Below, in pieces: positions 1 through 7,693 of a DNA stretch of 64,000 bases. The DNA is from Longispora sp040681875 (GTDB lineage: Bacteria; Actinomycetota; Actinomycetes; Mycobacteriales; Micromonosporaceae): positions 558,001-622,000 of the forward strand of contig NZ_JBFAZP010000007.1 of NCBI RefSeq assembly GCF_040681875.1, in the 5' to 3' direction. The position numbers and the translations under genes were made by a program. The notes under the pieces were generated by a model. That model ran no database searches, was not told where the DNA came from, and saw only the letters and a list, made by a program, of their open reading frames with translations. Position 1 is the stretch's first letter, and every line of letters starts with the position of its first letter.

Positions 1-1
1 G

Positions 2-781
2 CCGTACTTCACCCCCGGCGCCCCCGGCACGTTCGGCGTCGGCCAGCCGATCGTCGTGCGGTTCGACGAGCGGATCCCGGACCGGAAGAAGGCCCAGGCC
101 GCGCTCACCGTCACGACCAGCCCCGAGACCGTGGGCGCGTGGCGCTGGTTCGACGACCAGGAGCTGCACTGGCGCCCCCAGGAGTACTGGAAGCCCGGCA
201 CCAAGGTCACCGTCACCGCCAAGGTGCACGGCGTGGACCTCGGCAACGGGCTCTACGGCCAGGACGACAAGTCCGTCGCCTTCGACATCGGCCCGTCGAA
301 GATCGCCGTCGCCGACTCGGTGTCGAAGAAGATGCAGGTCTTCTTCGACGGCGCGATGGTCAAGGAGTTCCCCGTCAGCCTCGGCAAGGGCGGCACGGTC
401 CAGGTCGGCAACAACACGATCGACTACTGGACGCGGACCGGCCCGCACGTGGTGACCACGAAGGACCGTGAGGTCCGGATGACCTCCGCGAGCTACGGCG
501 GCCCGACGACCGGCCCCGACGCGTACGACAGCAAGATCGGGTTCGCGGTCCGGATCTCCTCCGCCGGTGAGTACGTGCACCTGCGCGACTGGGACCTCGG
601 CCGCCTCGGCAAGGTCAACGACTCGCACGGCTGCATCAACGTCGGCCCGGGCAACGCCCAGTGGTTCTTCGAGAACTTCAACGCCGGCGACATCGTGGAC
701 GTCAAGAACGGCCCCCGGGTGCTCGATCCCCGCGACGGTCTGGGCGACTGGGTCATTCCGTGGGCGCAGTGGGCCAACTAG
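2..781 (+). CDS. L,D-transpeptidase (YkuD), 5' end outside window
   Basis: The reading frame is open from the first bases of the window, so the N-terminus (signal or lipoprotein region) is missing. The visible part starts with an Ig-like beta domain typical of actinobacterial L,D-transpeptidases (segment TFGVGQPIVVRFDE), followed by a YkuD domain. The catalytic signature SHGCINVG carries the nucleophile cysteine codon at 632-634, 48 residues before the stop, and an upstream conserved HVRDW-like strand reads YVHLRDWD. Family knowledge: these exported enzymes make 3-3 cross-links in peptidoglycan and are sensitive to carbapenems. The C-terminal tail after the catalytic domain ends in WAQWAN and overlaps a short tandem repeat. 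High confidence in the family. The exact paralogue (Ldt class) cannot be set without the N-terminus. Confidence 0.93.
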   Translation, partial: PYFTPGAPGTFGVGQPIVVRFDERIPDRKKAQAALTVTTSPETVGAWRWFDDQELHWRPQEYWKPGTKVTVTAKVHGVDLGNGLYGQDDKSVAFDIGPSKIAVADSVSKKMQVFFDGAMVKEFPVSLGKGGTVQVGNNTIDYWTRTGPHVVTTKDREVRMTSASYGGPTTGPDAYDSKIGFAVRISSAGEYVHLRDWDLGRLGKVNDSHGCINVGPGNAQWFFENFNAGDIVDVKNGPRVLDPRDGLGDWVIPWAQWAN

Positions 782-811
782 GCGCAGTGGGCCAACTAGG
801 CGCAGTGGGCT
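763..811. repeat. 18-bp tandem repeat across the stop codon
   Basis: The 18-bp unit ggcgcagtgggccaacta occurs at 763-780 and again at 781-798, with a partial third copy at 799-811. The first copy encodes the last residues of the L,D-transpeptidase, and its stop is completed by the first base of the second copy. The duplication therefore lies in the 3' untranslated region and repeats the terminal codons without extending the protein. Confidence 0.8.
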
Positions 812-846
812 GACGGCGGCCCTGTCGCGGCACGACCGGTTGGCCC

Positions 847-852
847 TATTCT
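847..852 (+). promoter_or_regulatory. -10 element of a probable leaderless promoter
   Basis: TATTCT lies 6 nt before the ATG at 859, and no Shine-Dalgarno sequence precedes that start. This spacing is typical of leaderless transcripts, which are common in actinomycetes. Inferred from sequence only. Confidence 0.4.
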
Positions 853-858
853 GGACGC

Positions 859-1725
859 ATGCGCCGCTGGAGCGTCATCCTCGTCGTGGTCGCGTCCCTT
901 GTGGCCATCGCCTGCCAGTCCGGGGGAGACCCCGGCCCGGGTCCCGGCCCCACGCAGACCCGGCCCGGCCCTACGAAGACCGCCAAGGGGCTGCCCAACT
1001 CGATCACGGCGATCGGCGACTCGATCACCGTGGCGTACGCGTCCTGCCTGCTCCCGCAGCCGTGCCCGCGCAACTCGTGGTCCACGGGCGACAGCGACCG
1101 GGGCGGCACCCACTACCAGCGGCTCAGGGCCCTGAACCCGGCGATCACCGGCCACGCCACGAACCTGGCCGTGGTCGGCGCGCGGGCATCCGGGCTGGCC
1201 GCGCAGGCCCGCGCAGCGGTGGACACCCGCGCGGAGTACGTGACGGTGCTGGTCGGGGCCAACGACGCCTGCCGGCCGACCGCCGCCGAGATGACCAGCG
1301 CCGCCGACTTCCGGGCCCAGATCGACGAGGCGCTCCGGATCCTGAAGGCCGGCCTGCCCACGGCGAAGGTGTTCGTGGCCAGCGTCCCCGACCTGTACCG
1401 GCTGTGGGACGTCGGGCACGCCAACGACACCGTCGTACGGGTCTGGAACCGGGGCGTGTGCCCGAGCATGCTGGCCAACCCCACCTCGGACGCGGCGGCG
1501 GACCGCAAACGCCGGGGCGAGGTGCGCGACCGGGTGACCGCGTACGACACGGCGCTGTCGGCGGCCTGCTCGAAGTACGGGCGGCTGTGCGACTACGACG
1601 GGGGCGCCGTGCACCGGTACCGGTTCGAGGTCAAGCACCTGTCGCCGATCGACTTCTTCCACCCGAACGCGAGCGGGCAGCAGGTGCTGGCGGAGGTCAC
1701 CTGGAAGGCCGGGCCCTACGCCTGA
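859..1725 (+). CDS. SGNH/GDSL-family hydrolase lipoprotein
   Basis: This 288-residue protein begins with a lipoprotein signal: positive MRR, a hydrophobic stretch and a lipobox VAIAC with the cysteine at residue 20. A Pro/Gly-rich linker then leads into an SGNH hydrolase fold. The block I motif AIGDSIT has serine about residue 55, GAND supplies the block III asparagine, and the C-terminal DFFHPN gives Asp265 and His268 of the triad. Such enzymes cleave esters on lipids or polysaccharides outside the membrane; the substrate cannot be told. The start follows a TATTCT -10 box by 6 nt, suggesting leaderless expression. It stands alone, convergent with the ROK gene downstream. Confidence 0.9.
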   Translation: MRRWSVILVVVASLVAIACQSGGDPGPGPGPTQTRPGPTKTAKGLPNSITAIGDSITVAYASCLLPQPCPRNSWSTGDSDRGGTHYQRLRALNPAITGHATNLAVVGARASGLAAQARAAVDTRAEYVTVLVGANDACRPTAAEMTSAADFRAQIDEALRILKAGLPTAKVFVASVPDLYRLWDVGHANDTVVRVWNRGVCPSMLANPTSDAAADRKRRGEVRDRVTAYDTALSAACSKYGRLCDYDGGAVHRYRFEVKHLSPIDFFHPNASGQQVLAEVTWKAGPYA

Positions 1726-1766
1726 CCGCACCCGGTAGCGCCCGGCCAGGCCCGTGGCGCACCGCC

Positions 1767-2972
1767 TCAGACGGCGCCGACCGCCTCGCCCGGCACCGAC
1801 ACGTGCTCCCGGCGGGGCGGCAGCGGCACCGGCAGCCCGGCCGACTCGGCGGAGAACAGCAGCCGGTCCAGGTGCTCGATGGCGTAGCTCACCGCGCCCA
1901 GGGTCACCGACTCCGCGCCGAGGGTGGACACCTCCAGCCGGGGCATCCGCAGGCACAGCCGGGACAGCGCCCGGTGCAGCGGTTCGGCGATCACGTCCCC
2001 GGACTGCGAGAAACCGCCGCCGAGGACGACCAGTTCGGGGTCGAGGGTCAGCACCAGCGCCGCCGCCCCGACCGCCAGGTCTTTCGTGTACTGCCGCACC
2101 GCGGCCACCGCCGTCGCGTCCCCGGCCCGCGCGGCGGCGAACACCAGCCGGCCGATCTCGTCGGTCGGGGTGCCCGCCGGCACCACGGGGCACGCGAGCA
2201 GCTTCGGAGCGGCGTCGTCCCACCGGGTGACCGCCAGGGTGCCGATCTCGCCGGTCGCCCCGGAGTGGCCGTGGTACAGCGCGCCGTTGAGCAGCATCGA
2301 CGCGGCGGTCCGCCGGCCGGCGTGCAGGTAGACGACGTCGCGGACCCCGGCGGCCACGCCCCGGACCCGTTCGGCGAGCGCGCCGAGCTTGCAGTCGTTC
2401 TGGACGAGGACCGGGCACGCGTACCGCTCGCCGAGGTGCGCGATCAGCGGGGTACCGGCCCAGTCGGGGATCGAACCGGACAGCACGATGTTCCCGGCCC
2501 GGTCCACCAGGCCCGTCACCCCGGCGGCCACGGTCCACAGGTCGGCGGCCATGTGCCCGGTCGAGGCGAGGCACGCGGCGGCGGCGGCGTCGGCGGCGGC
2601 CAACCGGTCGGCGGCGGACCACTCGGGTTCGACCTGGCGGTGCGCGGTGGCCAGGACGGTGCCGTTGAGGTCACCGAGCGCGGCCCGGACGTGGTACGCC
2701 CCGATGTCGAGGCCGAGCACCACGCCGGCCTCGGCCCGGAACCGGTACCGCCGGGCGGGGCGGCCCAGGCCACCCTGGGCGGGCGGCTCGACGGCGGCCC
2801 AGCCCTGGTCCAGGAGCACCCCGAGCAGGTCCTCGCACGAGGGCCGGGACAGCCCGGTACGCCGGACCAGGTCGCTGACGACCTGTGCCGGTTGGCCCCG
2901 GAGCGCCCGGATCACATTGAGCGCGTTGAGCTGTCGAAGCCGGGTAAGGTCGCCGCCCAACTGCTCGTCCAC
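1767..2972 (-). CDS. ROK-family transcriptional regulator
   Basis: About 401 residues when started at the GTG at 2972 (VDEQLGGDLTRLRQLN). An upstream in-frame extension to 3089 looks non-coding and would cover the divergent promoter region. The N-terminal ~75 residues form a winged helix (LNALNVIRALRG, VRRTGLSRPSCEDLLG). The rest is an actin-like ROK sugar-kinase fold: VLGLDIGAYHVRAALGDLNG, the phosphate loop, then GATGEIGTL where ROK proteins often have a zinc motif. The zinc-binding CxCGxxGC cysteines seen in many ROK proteins are not obvious here. Family role: sugar-responsive repressor of carbohydrate genes, such as NagC or XylR. It is divergent from the helicase gene and shares the intergenic region at 2973-3110. 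Confidence 0.88.
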   Translation of the reverse strand: MDEQLGGDLTRLRQLNALNVIRALRGQPAQVVSDLVRRTGLSRPSCEDLLGVLLDQGWAAVEPPAQGGLGRPARRYRFRAEAGVVLGLDIGAYHVRAALGDLNGTVLATAHRQVEPEWSAADRLAAADAAAAACLASTGHMAADLWTVAAGVTGLVDRAGNIVLSGSIPDWAGTPLIAHLGERYACPVLVQNDCKLGALAERVRGVAAGVRDVVYLHAGRRTAASMLLNGALYHGHSGATGEIGTLAVTRWDDAAPKLLACPVVPAGTPTDEIGRLVFAAARAGDATAVAAVRQYTKDLAVGAAALVLTLDPELVVLGGGFSQSGDVIAEPLHRALSRLCLRMPRLEVSTLGAESVTLGAVSYAIEHLDRLLFSAESAGLPVPLPPRREHVSVPGEAVGAV

Positions 2973-3070
2973 GCCTGTCAACGTACCGGAAACATACCTA
3001 TCGGTGCATAGCTCGGACAGCCAGCTGTGATCAGACAGGGGACGCCGCCCCGCAGGTCCACCGGGGTCCG

Positions 3071-3076
3071 TAAGAT
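3071..3076 (+). promoter_or_regulatory. Candidate -10 box for the helicase gene
   Basis: TAAGAT lies about 35 nt before the chosen start at 3111. No convincing -35 box is visible. The region is shared with the divergent ROK regulator gene. Confidence 0.3.
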
Positions 3077-3110
3077 TCCATAGCCCCACTGGTGAGTGAT
3101 CGGAGCTGCG

Positions 3111-5195
3111 TTGTCAGACATCCCGACGACCGTCGAGACCGAGATCGCCACGGAACAGGAGTACGTCGACCGCGTCTACCTGCGGCTGGAGCAGCTGCGC
3201 GCGGAGGCCGTCGCCAACGAGGCGGCCGGCTACCGGCAGTCCGACGCCCGGGTGCCCGGCGCGCTGGTCGAGCGGGACGCGTTCGTCTACCACGCGGCCA
3301 AGCGGCTGCGCACCCTCGACAGCGAGTACGAGGGCCTGGTGTTCGGCCGGCTCGACCTCGCCGAGGACAAGGTCCGCTACGTGGGCCGGCTCGGCCTGCG
3401 CGACCAGCAGATGAACGCCCTGCTGGTGGACTGGCGGGCCCCCGCCGCCGCCCCGTTCTACCAGGCCACCCCCGAGCACCGCGAGGACGTGATCCGCCGC
3501 CGGGTGATCCGGTCCACCGGCTCGAAGGTGATCGGGATCGAGGACGACCTGCTCGACCCGGAACGCGGCCAGGGGATGACCGTGGTGGGCGACGGCGCGC
3601 TGATGGCGGCCCTCAGCCGGGCCCGCAGCAACCAGATGCGCGACATCGTGGCCACCATCCAGGCGGAGCAGGACAAGGCGGTGCGCGCCCCGGGCAGCGG
3701 GGTCACGCTGATCACGGGCGGCCCCGGTACCGGGAAGACGGCCGTGGCCCTGCACCGCGCGGCCTTCCTGCTCTACTCCGACCGCCGCCGGTACGAGGGC
3801 GGGGGCGTGCTCGTCCTCGGCCCGTCCGCGGTGTTCATGACCTACATCGAGCGGGTACTGCCGTCCCTGGGCGAGAACGCGGTGACCCTGCGCTCCCTGG
3901 GCGGCCTGTTCGACGGGGTGGAGGCGACCGACCACGACGACCCGCGCTCGGCGGCCCTGAAGGGTTCCCTGGGCATCCGGCCGCTGCTGGTGAAGCTGGT
4001 CCGGCAGGCCCCGCCGGAGGCCCCCACCGAGTTCCGGATCACCTACCGGGGCGAGGTGCTCCGGCTGGAGGCGGACGTGTTGCGGGCCGCGCGGTCCCGG
4101 GTACACGAAAGAGGCATTCTTCCCAATCATGGTCGTAACCGGGCGGCGGCGGCGCTGATCGCGGACCTGTGGCGGCTCTACCGCGACCGGCTGCACGAAC
4201 CCACGGTCGAGGAGCGCGACGCGTTCGTCGCGGACATGAAGGAACGCTCCGAGCTGCTGGAGTTCGTCACCCGGTGGTGGCCGCAACTGAACCCGGAGCA
4301 GGTCCTGGGCTGGCTGCGCGACCCGGCCATGGTCCGCCGGCTCAACGGGCCGCGCGCGCTGCGGTTCGCCGACCGGCCGACCGTGCAGGACGTGCCGCTG
4401 CTGGACGAGCTGCGGATGCTGCTCGGCGAGCCGCCGAAGCCGAAGAAGTCCGACCCGTTCCACGTCGTCGACGGCATCCGCGAGCTGACCACGGTCGCCG
4501 ACCGGGAGTACGCGTCGCGGCAGTCGGTCGTCCGGGGCGAGAACTACGACGAGTACGCGCACGTCGTGGTCGACGAGGCCCAGGACCTGTCGCCGATGCA
4601 GTGGCGGGTGCTCGGCCGCCGGGGCAAGTACGCGAGCTGGACGATCGTGGGCGACCCCGCGCAGTCCTCGTGGGAGGACGCCGCCGAGGCGCGCCGGGCC
4701 CGCGACCAGGCCGTGGGCCGGACCCGCCGGCACAGCTTCGAGCTGACCACCAACTACCGCAACTCGGCGGAGATCTTCGAGCAGGCCGCCGCCGTGGCCC
4801 GCCGGGGGCTGCCGGGCATCGTGCTGCCCACGGCCGTCCGGCGCACCGGGGTGGCCCCCTCGCACCGGGTGGCCGGCGACCTGCGCGCGGCCGTCCGGGA
4901 GGCGGCCTCCGAGCTGCTGGAGCGGCTGGAGGGCACCATCGGGGTGGCGTGCGTGATGGCCCGCCGCGACGAGGTGGCCGGCTGGATCGAGGGGCTGGCC
5001 CCGGGCCGGCTGCACGCGGTCGGCAGCCTGGAGACCAAGGGCCTGGAGTACGACGGGGTGGTGATCCTCGAACCGGGGGACATCGCCGACGAGTCCCCGG
5101 TGGGCCTGCGCACCCTCTACGTGGTGCTGACCCGCGCGACCCAGGAGCTGATCACGGTCGCGTCGACCCCGGCCTGGCAGCAGCTCTTGACCTAA
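3111..5195 (+). CDS. HelD-like superfamily I helicase / RNA polymerase recycling ATPase
   Basis: 694 residues from the TTG at 3111, chosen because GGAG lies at 3102-3105; an in-frame GTG at 3096 is less well placed. An N-terminal coiled coil (EIATEQEYVDRVYLRLEQLR) precedes a split UvrD/Rep-type motor. Walker A is GGPGTGKTAV near residue 203, Walker B is VVVDEAQDLSPMQW, the Q/motif III area reads GDPAQSSWEDA, and the C-terminal motif LETKGLEYDGVVI is followed by LYVVLTRAT. This layout matches HelD proteins that load onto stalled RNA polymerase and free it. Some actinobacterial members protect against rifamycins. Whether this one does so cannot be read from the sequence. Monocistronic; convergent with the next gene. 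Confidence 0.88.
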   Translation: MSDIPTTVETEIATEQEYVDRVYLRLEQLRAEAVANEAAGYRQSDARVPGALVERDAFVYHAAKRLRTLDSEYEGLVFGRLDLAEDKVRYVGRLGLRDQQMNALLVDWRAPAAAPFYQATPEHREDVIRRRVIRSTGSKVIGIEDDLLDPERGQGMTVVGDGALMAALSRARSNQMRDIVATIQAEQDKAVRAPGSGVTLITGGPGTGKTAVALHRAAFLLYSDRRRYEGGGVLVLGPSAVFMTYIERVLPSLGENAVTLRSLGGLFDGVEATDHDDPRSAALKGSLGIRPLLVKLVRQAPPEAPTEFRITYRGEVLRLEADVLRAARSRVHERGILPNHGRNRAAAALIADLWRLYRDRLHEPTVEERDAFVADMKERSELLEFVTRWWPQLNPEQVLGWLRDPAMVRRLNGPRALRFADRPTVQDVPLLDELRMLLGEPPKPKKSDPFHVVDGIRELTTVADREYASRQSVVRGENYDEYAHVVVDEAQDLSPMQWRVLGRRGKYASWTIVGDPAQSSWEDAAEARRARDQAVGRTRRHSFELTTNYRNSAEIFEQAAAVARRGLPGIVLPTAVRRTGVAPSHRVAGDLRAAVREAASELLERLEGTIGVACVMARRDEVAGWIEGLAPGRLHAVGSLETKGLEYDGVVILEPGDIADESPVGLRTLYVVLTRATQELITVASTPAWQQLLT

Positions 5196-5230
5196 ATGTT
5201 CTTGACCTGAGGCCTCAGCGGGCCCCACCA

Positions 5231-6229
5231 CTAGAACCGGAAGCTGGCCTCGATGGGTCGGTGGTCGCTGCCCGTCCCGGCGAGCACGGTGGCGTCCGTC
5301 GCGGTCAGCCCCCGCGACAGGATGTGGTCGAGCCGCACCATCGGCACCCCGGTCGGCCAGGTGAACCCGAAGCCGCTGCCGGCCTTGTCCTGGGCCTCGG
5401 TCAGCTGCCCGGTCAGCCCGCCGAGGCTGCGGTCGGTGCTGGCGGTGTTCAGGTCCCCGGCGAGGATCAGCCGGCGGGCCGGGTCGTCCTCGATCGCCCC
5501 GGTCAGCGCGGCGAGCGTGGCGTCCCGGCGCTGGCTGGCCAGGCCGTCGGCGCCGAACCGGATCGAGGCGAGGTGCACCACGTACAACGTGACGGGGCCC
5601 TTCGGGGTGTCCACGACCATCTTCAGGGCGCGCACCCAGCCCATGCCCACGTCGACGGGCTGCACGTCGCGGAGCGGGAACCTGCTCCACACGCCGAGGG
5701 TGCCCCGGTTCTGCCGGTGCTTGTAGGCCGGGTCGAGGGCGGAGTGCAGCGCGCCGTCGGACGCGCCGGCGACCTCCTGCACCGCGACCACGTCGGCCCC
5801 GGCGTCGCGTAGGGCGCGGGCGGTGCCCGCCGGGTCGGAGTTGGCCGCGAACATGTTGTGCGAGAGGACCCGCAGGTCGGCCGGGCCGCCGGGGCCGCGC
5901 GGCACCAGGGCGGGACCGAACAACCCCACCCAGGCGAGTACGGCGCAGCCGGTGGCGATCAGCGCCGGCTTGCTCCGCGTCAGGGCGGCGACGAGGCCGA
6001 GGACGCCGAGCGGCACGCCCAGCCACGGCAGGAAGCTCTCCACCAGCGAGCCGAAGCCGTTGCCGTTGGGGATGAGCTTGTGGCCGAGCAGCAGGCCGGT
6101 GACCAGGAGGATCACCAGGGCGAGCACGAGCCCGCCCGGGGTGGTGCCCGATCTCCTCGCGGCGGGTTTTCGGACCGGCGGAGCGGTCGTCGCGGGCGGG
6201 TTCTGGGGTGTGCTGATCCGGCGAGCCAT
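5231..6229 (-). CDS. Membrane-anchored endonuclease/exonuclease/phosphatase family protein
   Basis: 332 residues from the ATG at 6229 (MARRISTPQNPP). A basic, proline-rich N-terminus is followed by three predicted membrane helices, at about residues 29-46, 58-75 and 82-100. An exported EEP domain follows: LRVLSHNMFAAN, VAVQEV (metal-binding Glu), a strand YVVHLAS, LAGDLNTAS (the Asp/Asn pair) and the terminal GSDHRPIEASF with the catalytic His. All key EEP residues are present, so the protein is probably an active phosphodiesterase or phosphatase facing outward. The substrate is unknown. Genes of this type are widespread in actinomycetes. It shares direction with the upstream membrane-protein gene (11-bp gap), so they may be cotranscribed. 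Confidence 0.88.
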   Translation of the reverse strand: MARRISTPQNPPATTAPPVRKPAARRSGTTPGGLVLALVILLVTGLLLGHKLIPNGNGFGSLVESFLPWLGVPLGVLGLVAALTRSKPALIATGCAVLAWVGLFGPALVPRGPGGPADLRVLSHNMFAANSDPAGTARALRDAGADVVAVQEVAGASDGALHSALDPAYKHRQNRGTLGVWSRFPLRDVQPVDVGMGWVRALKMVVDTPKGPVTLYVVHLASIRFGADGLASQRRDATLAALTGAIEDDPARRLILAGDLNTASTDRSLGGLTGQLTEAQDKAGSGFGFTWPTGVPMVRLDHILSRGLTATDATVLAGTGSDHRPIEASFRF

Positions 6230-6239
6230 CCCCTTCAGC

Positions 6240-7334
6240 TTAGCGACCTGCCAGGACGAGGGGTCTGAGCCGGTGCCCATTCCGCTGCAAAGCATCCAGA
6301 ACGGCACACAGGATGAGGAGTCCGGCGAGGGCGTACGGCCAGGCCGCGTAGTCCGACGGCGGGGCCTCCAGCAGCTGGTCCTGGAGGTACACGCCGAGGT
6401 ACGCGCCCGCGAAGCCACCGACCGCCGCGGCGTAGAGCCGCACCGCCTGGGGCAGCAGGAACGCCGCGTCGATGGCGACCGCGCCCAGCAGGAGCAGGAA
6501 CGGCACCGCCGAGGGCGGGAAGCCGGTGCCGGAGAGCAGGAGCCACATCACGCACCGGTACGCGACGTACGCGCCCGCCACGGCGGTGGCCGCCCAGGGC
6601 CGGTTGATGAACTGCCGCGCGCAGATCAGCACGAACATGCCGGCGAGGGCCGCGTAGAACGGGTAGAGCCAGTGCTCGACGGGCATCGCGAAGTGCAGGA
6701 CGGCGATCCGGTCGACGGGCCGGCCGATCTGGTTGGCGGCGAAGGCGAGCAGGCTGGGCTCGGCGTACGGCGCGCCGCGGTCCCACGCCTGGATGGACAG
6801 CACCCCGTACTCCTGGTGCTGGTTGGGGAAGAGGACGTTCTCGAAGAAGAACAGCCAGAACGCGACGGCGAGTACGGCACCGTTGCCGGTCAGCCACCAG
6901 CCCCGGATCACGGCGGCGATCATCAGCGCGGTGCCGAGGTAGAGCAGCGCGTGGCTGTAGCTCCACGAGGTGATGTCGAGGCCGTTGACCGCGTGGTTGA
7001 GCAGGTCGACGGGGATCGCGACCAGGAAGATCGCGGTCCCGGCCTGGGCGACCCGCAGCGCCAGGGTGTCCATCCCGAACCGGGTGTAGCTGTGGAAGAC
7101 GACCAGGGCGACGGCGAGCACCGTGCCGACCGTGTTCAACAGGTGCGGCGGGGCGAGGTCGTCGCGGAGCCACTTGAAGTGCCAGGAGACGTCCCACGAC
7201 GCGCCGAGCATCTTGAGGAGCAGTGCGACCGCCCAGAGCCGGTAGACGAGCCGGAGCATCTGCTCGCGCTGGGCCGGTTCCGGCCCGCGCCGGGCGAGCT
7301 CGACCCAGGCTCGGACCTGGTCAATCACGTTCAC
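6240..7334 (-). CDS. Polytopic membrane protein of unknown function
   Basis: 364 residues from the GTG at 7334 (VNVIDQVRAW), chosen for the GGAGGA that precedes it by 6 nt. The sequence contains about nine to ten hydrophobic helices (for example VGTVLAVALVVFHSYTR, GAVLAVAFWLFFFENVLF and AVAGAYVAYRCVMWLLL). It carries polar residues at helix ends, including WDVSWHFKW and LNHAVNGLDITSWSYSHA, which could be a metal or quinone site. I do not recognise the family. The histidine-rich loops hint at a redox or metal role, but this is only inference. It lies 11 bp upstream of the EEP protein gene and is divergent from the metallopeptidase. Confidence 0.8.
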   Translation of the reverse strand: MNVIDQVRAWVELARRGPEPAQREQMLRLVYRLWAVALLLKMLGASWDVSWHFKWLRDDLAPPHLLNTVGTVLAVALVVFHSYTRFGMDTLALRVAQAGTAIFLVAIPVDLLNHAVNGLDITSWSYSHALLYLGTALMIAAVIRGWWLTGNGAVLAVAFWLFFFENVLFPNQHQEYGVLSIQAWDRGAPYAEPSLLAFAANQIGRPVDRIAVLHFAMPVEHWLYPFYAALAGMFVLICARQFINRPWAATAVAGAYVAYRCVMWLLLSGTGFPPSAVPFLLLLGAVAIDAAFLLPQAVRLYAAAVGGFAGAYLGVYLQDQLLEAPPSDYAAWPYALAGLLILCAVLDALQRNGHRLRPLVLAGR

Positions 7335-7693
7335 TGCCGTTCCTCCCAAGGTGTGCGAGGAAACAGTGTCACCCACCCGAGAGCAAAAAGACATCCGGGG
7401 AAGCCCCGACCCCGACGGGGCCGTGTAGCCGCATGATCACTTTACGCGACCGTTTCTGTCAAATGGCTGACAGTCCGCAGAATAGTTCTCACCTTTCGGA
7501 CTTAGTGGACTCCAAGATCGACGTGAGCCATTGTGTTACCCGTCGCGAAAGCGGCAGGCTGCCCGGCGGGACGCCATATCGACGTCCCTGAGGCCCGAGG
7601 GCCACAGGCACCGGGCCGGCGCCGTACATCGCCAGGCCGGATGCCGTGGATCCAGGGGCCACAGAAACGCAGTCCGTTCAACAGGGGGTTCCT
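7335..7693. promoter_or_regulatory. Divergent control region with a perfect inverted repeat
   Basis: This 359-bp gap lies between the membrane-protein gene (minus) and the M36 peptidase (plus). It contains the inverted repeat CTGTCA-aatggc-TGACAG at 7456-7473, a plausible operator. A GGGGG run at 7684-7688 serves as ribosome binding site for the ATG at 7694. No gene was found in it on either strand. Confidence 0.5.

Noticed and set aside
567..3011. Long plus-strand open frame of 814 codons
   Set aside because: It crosses the SGNH gene and the antisense of the ROK gene, with arginine/proline-rich low-complexity translation; a high-GC shadow.
3114..6026. 970-codon minus-strand frame opposite the helicase
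   Set aside because: Shadow frame with no domains; the helicase and EEP genes on the real strands show clear motifs.
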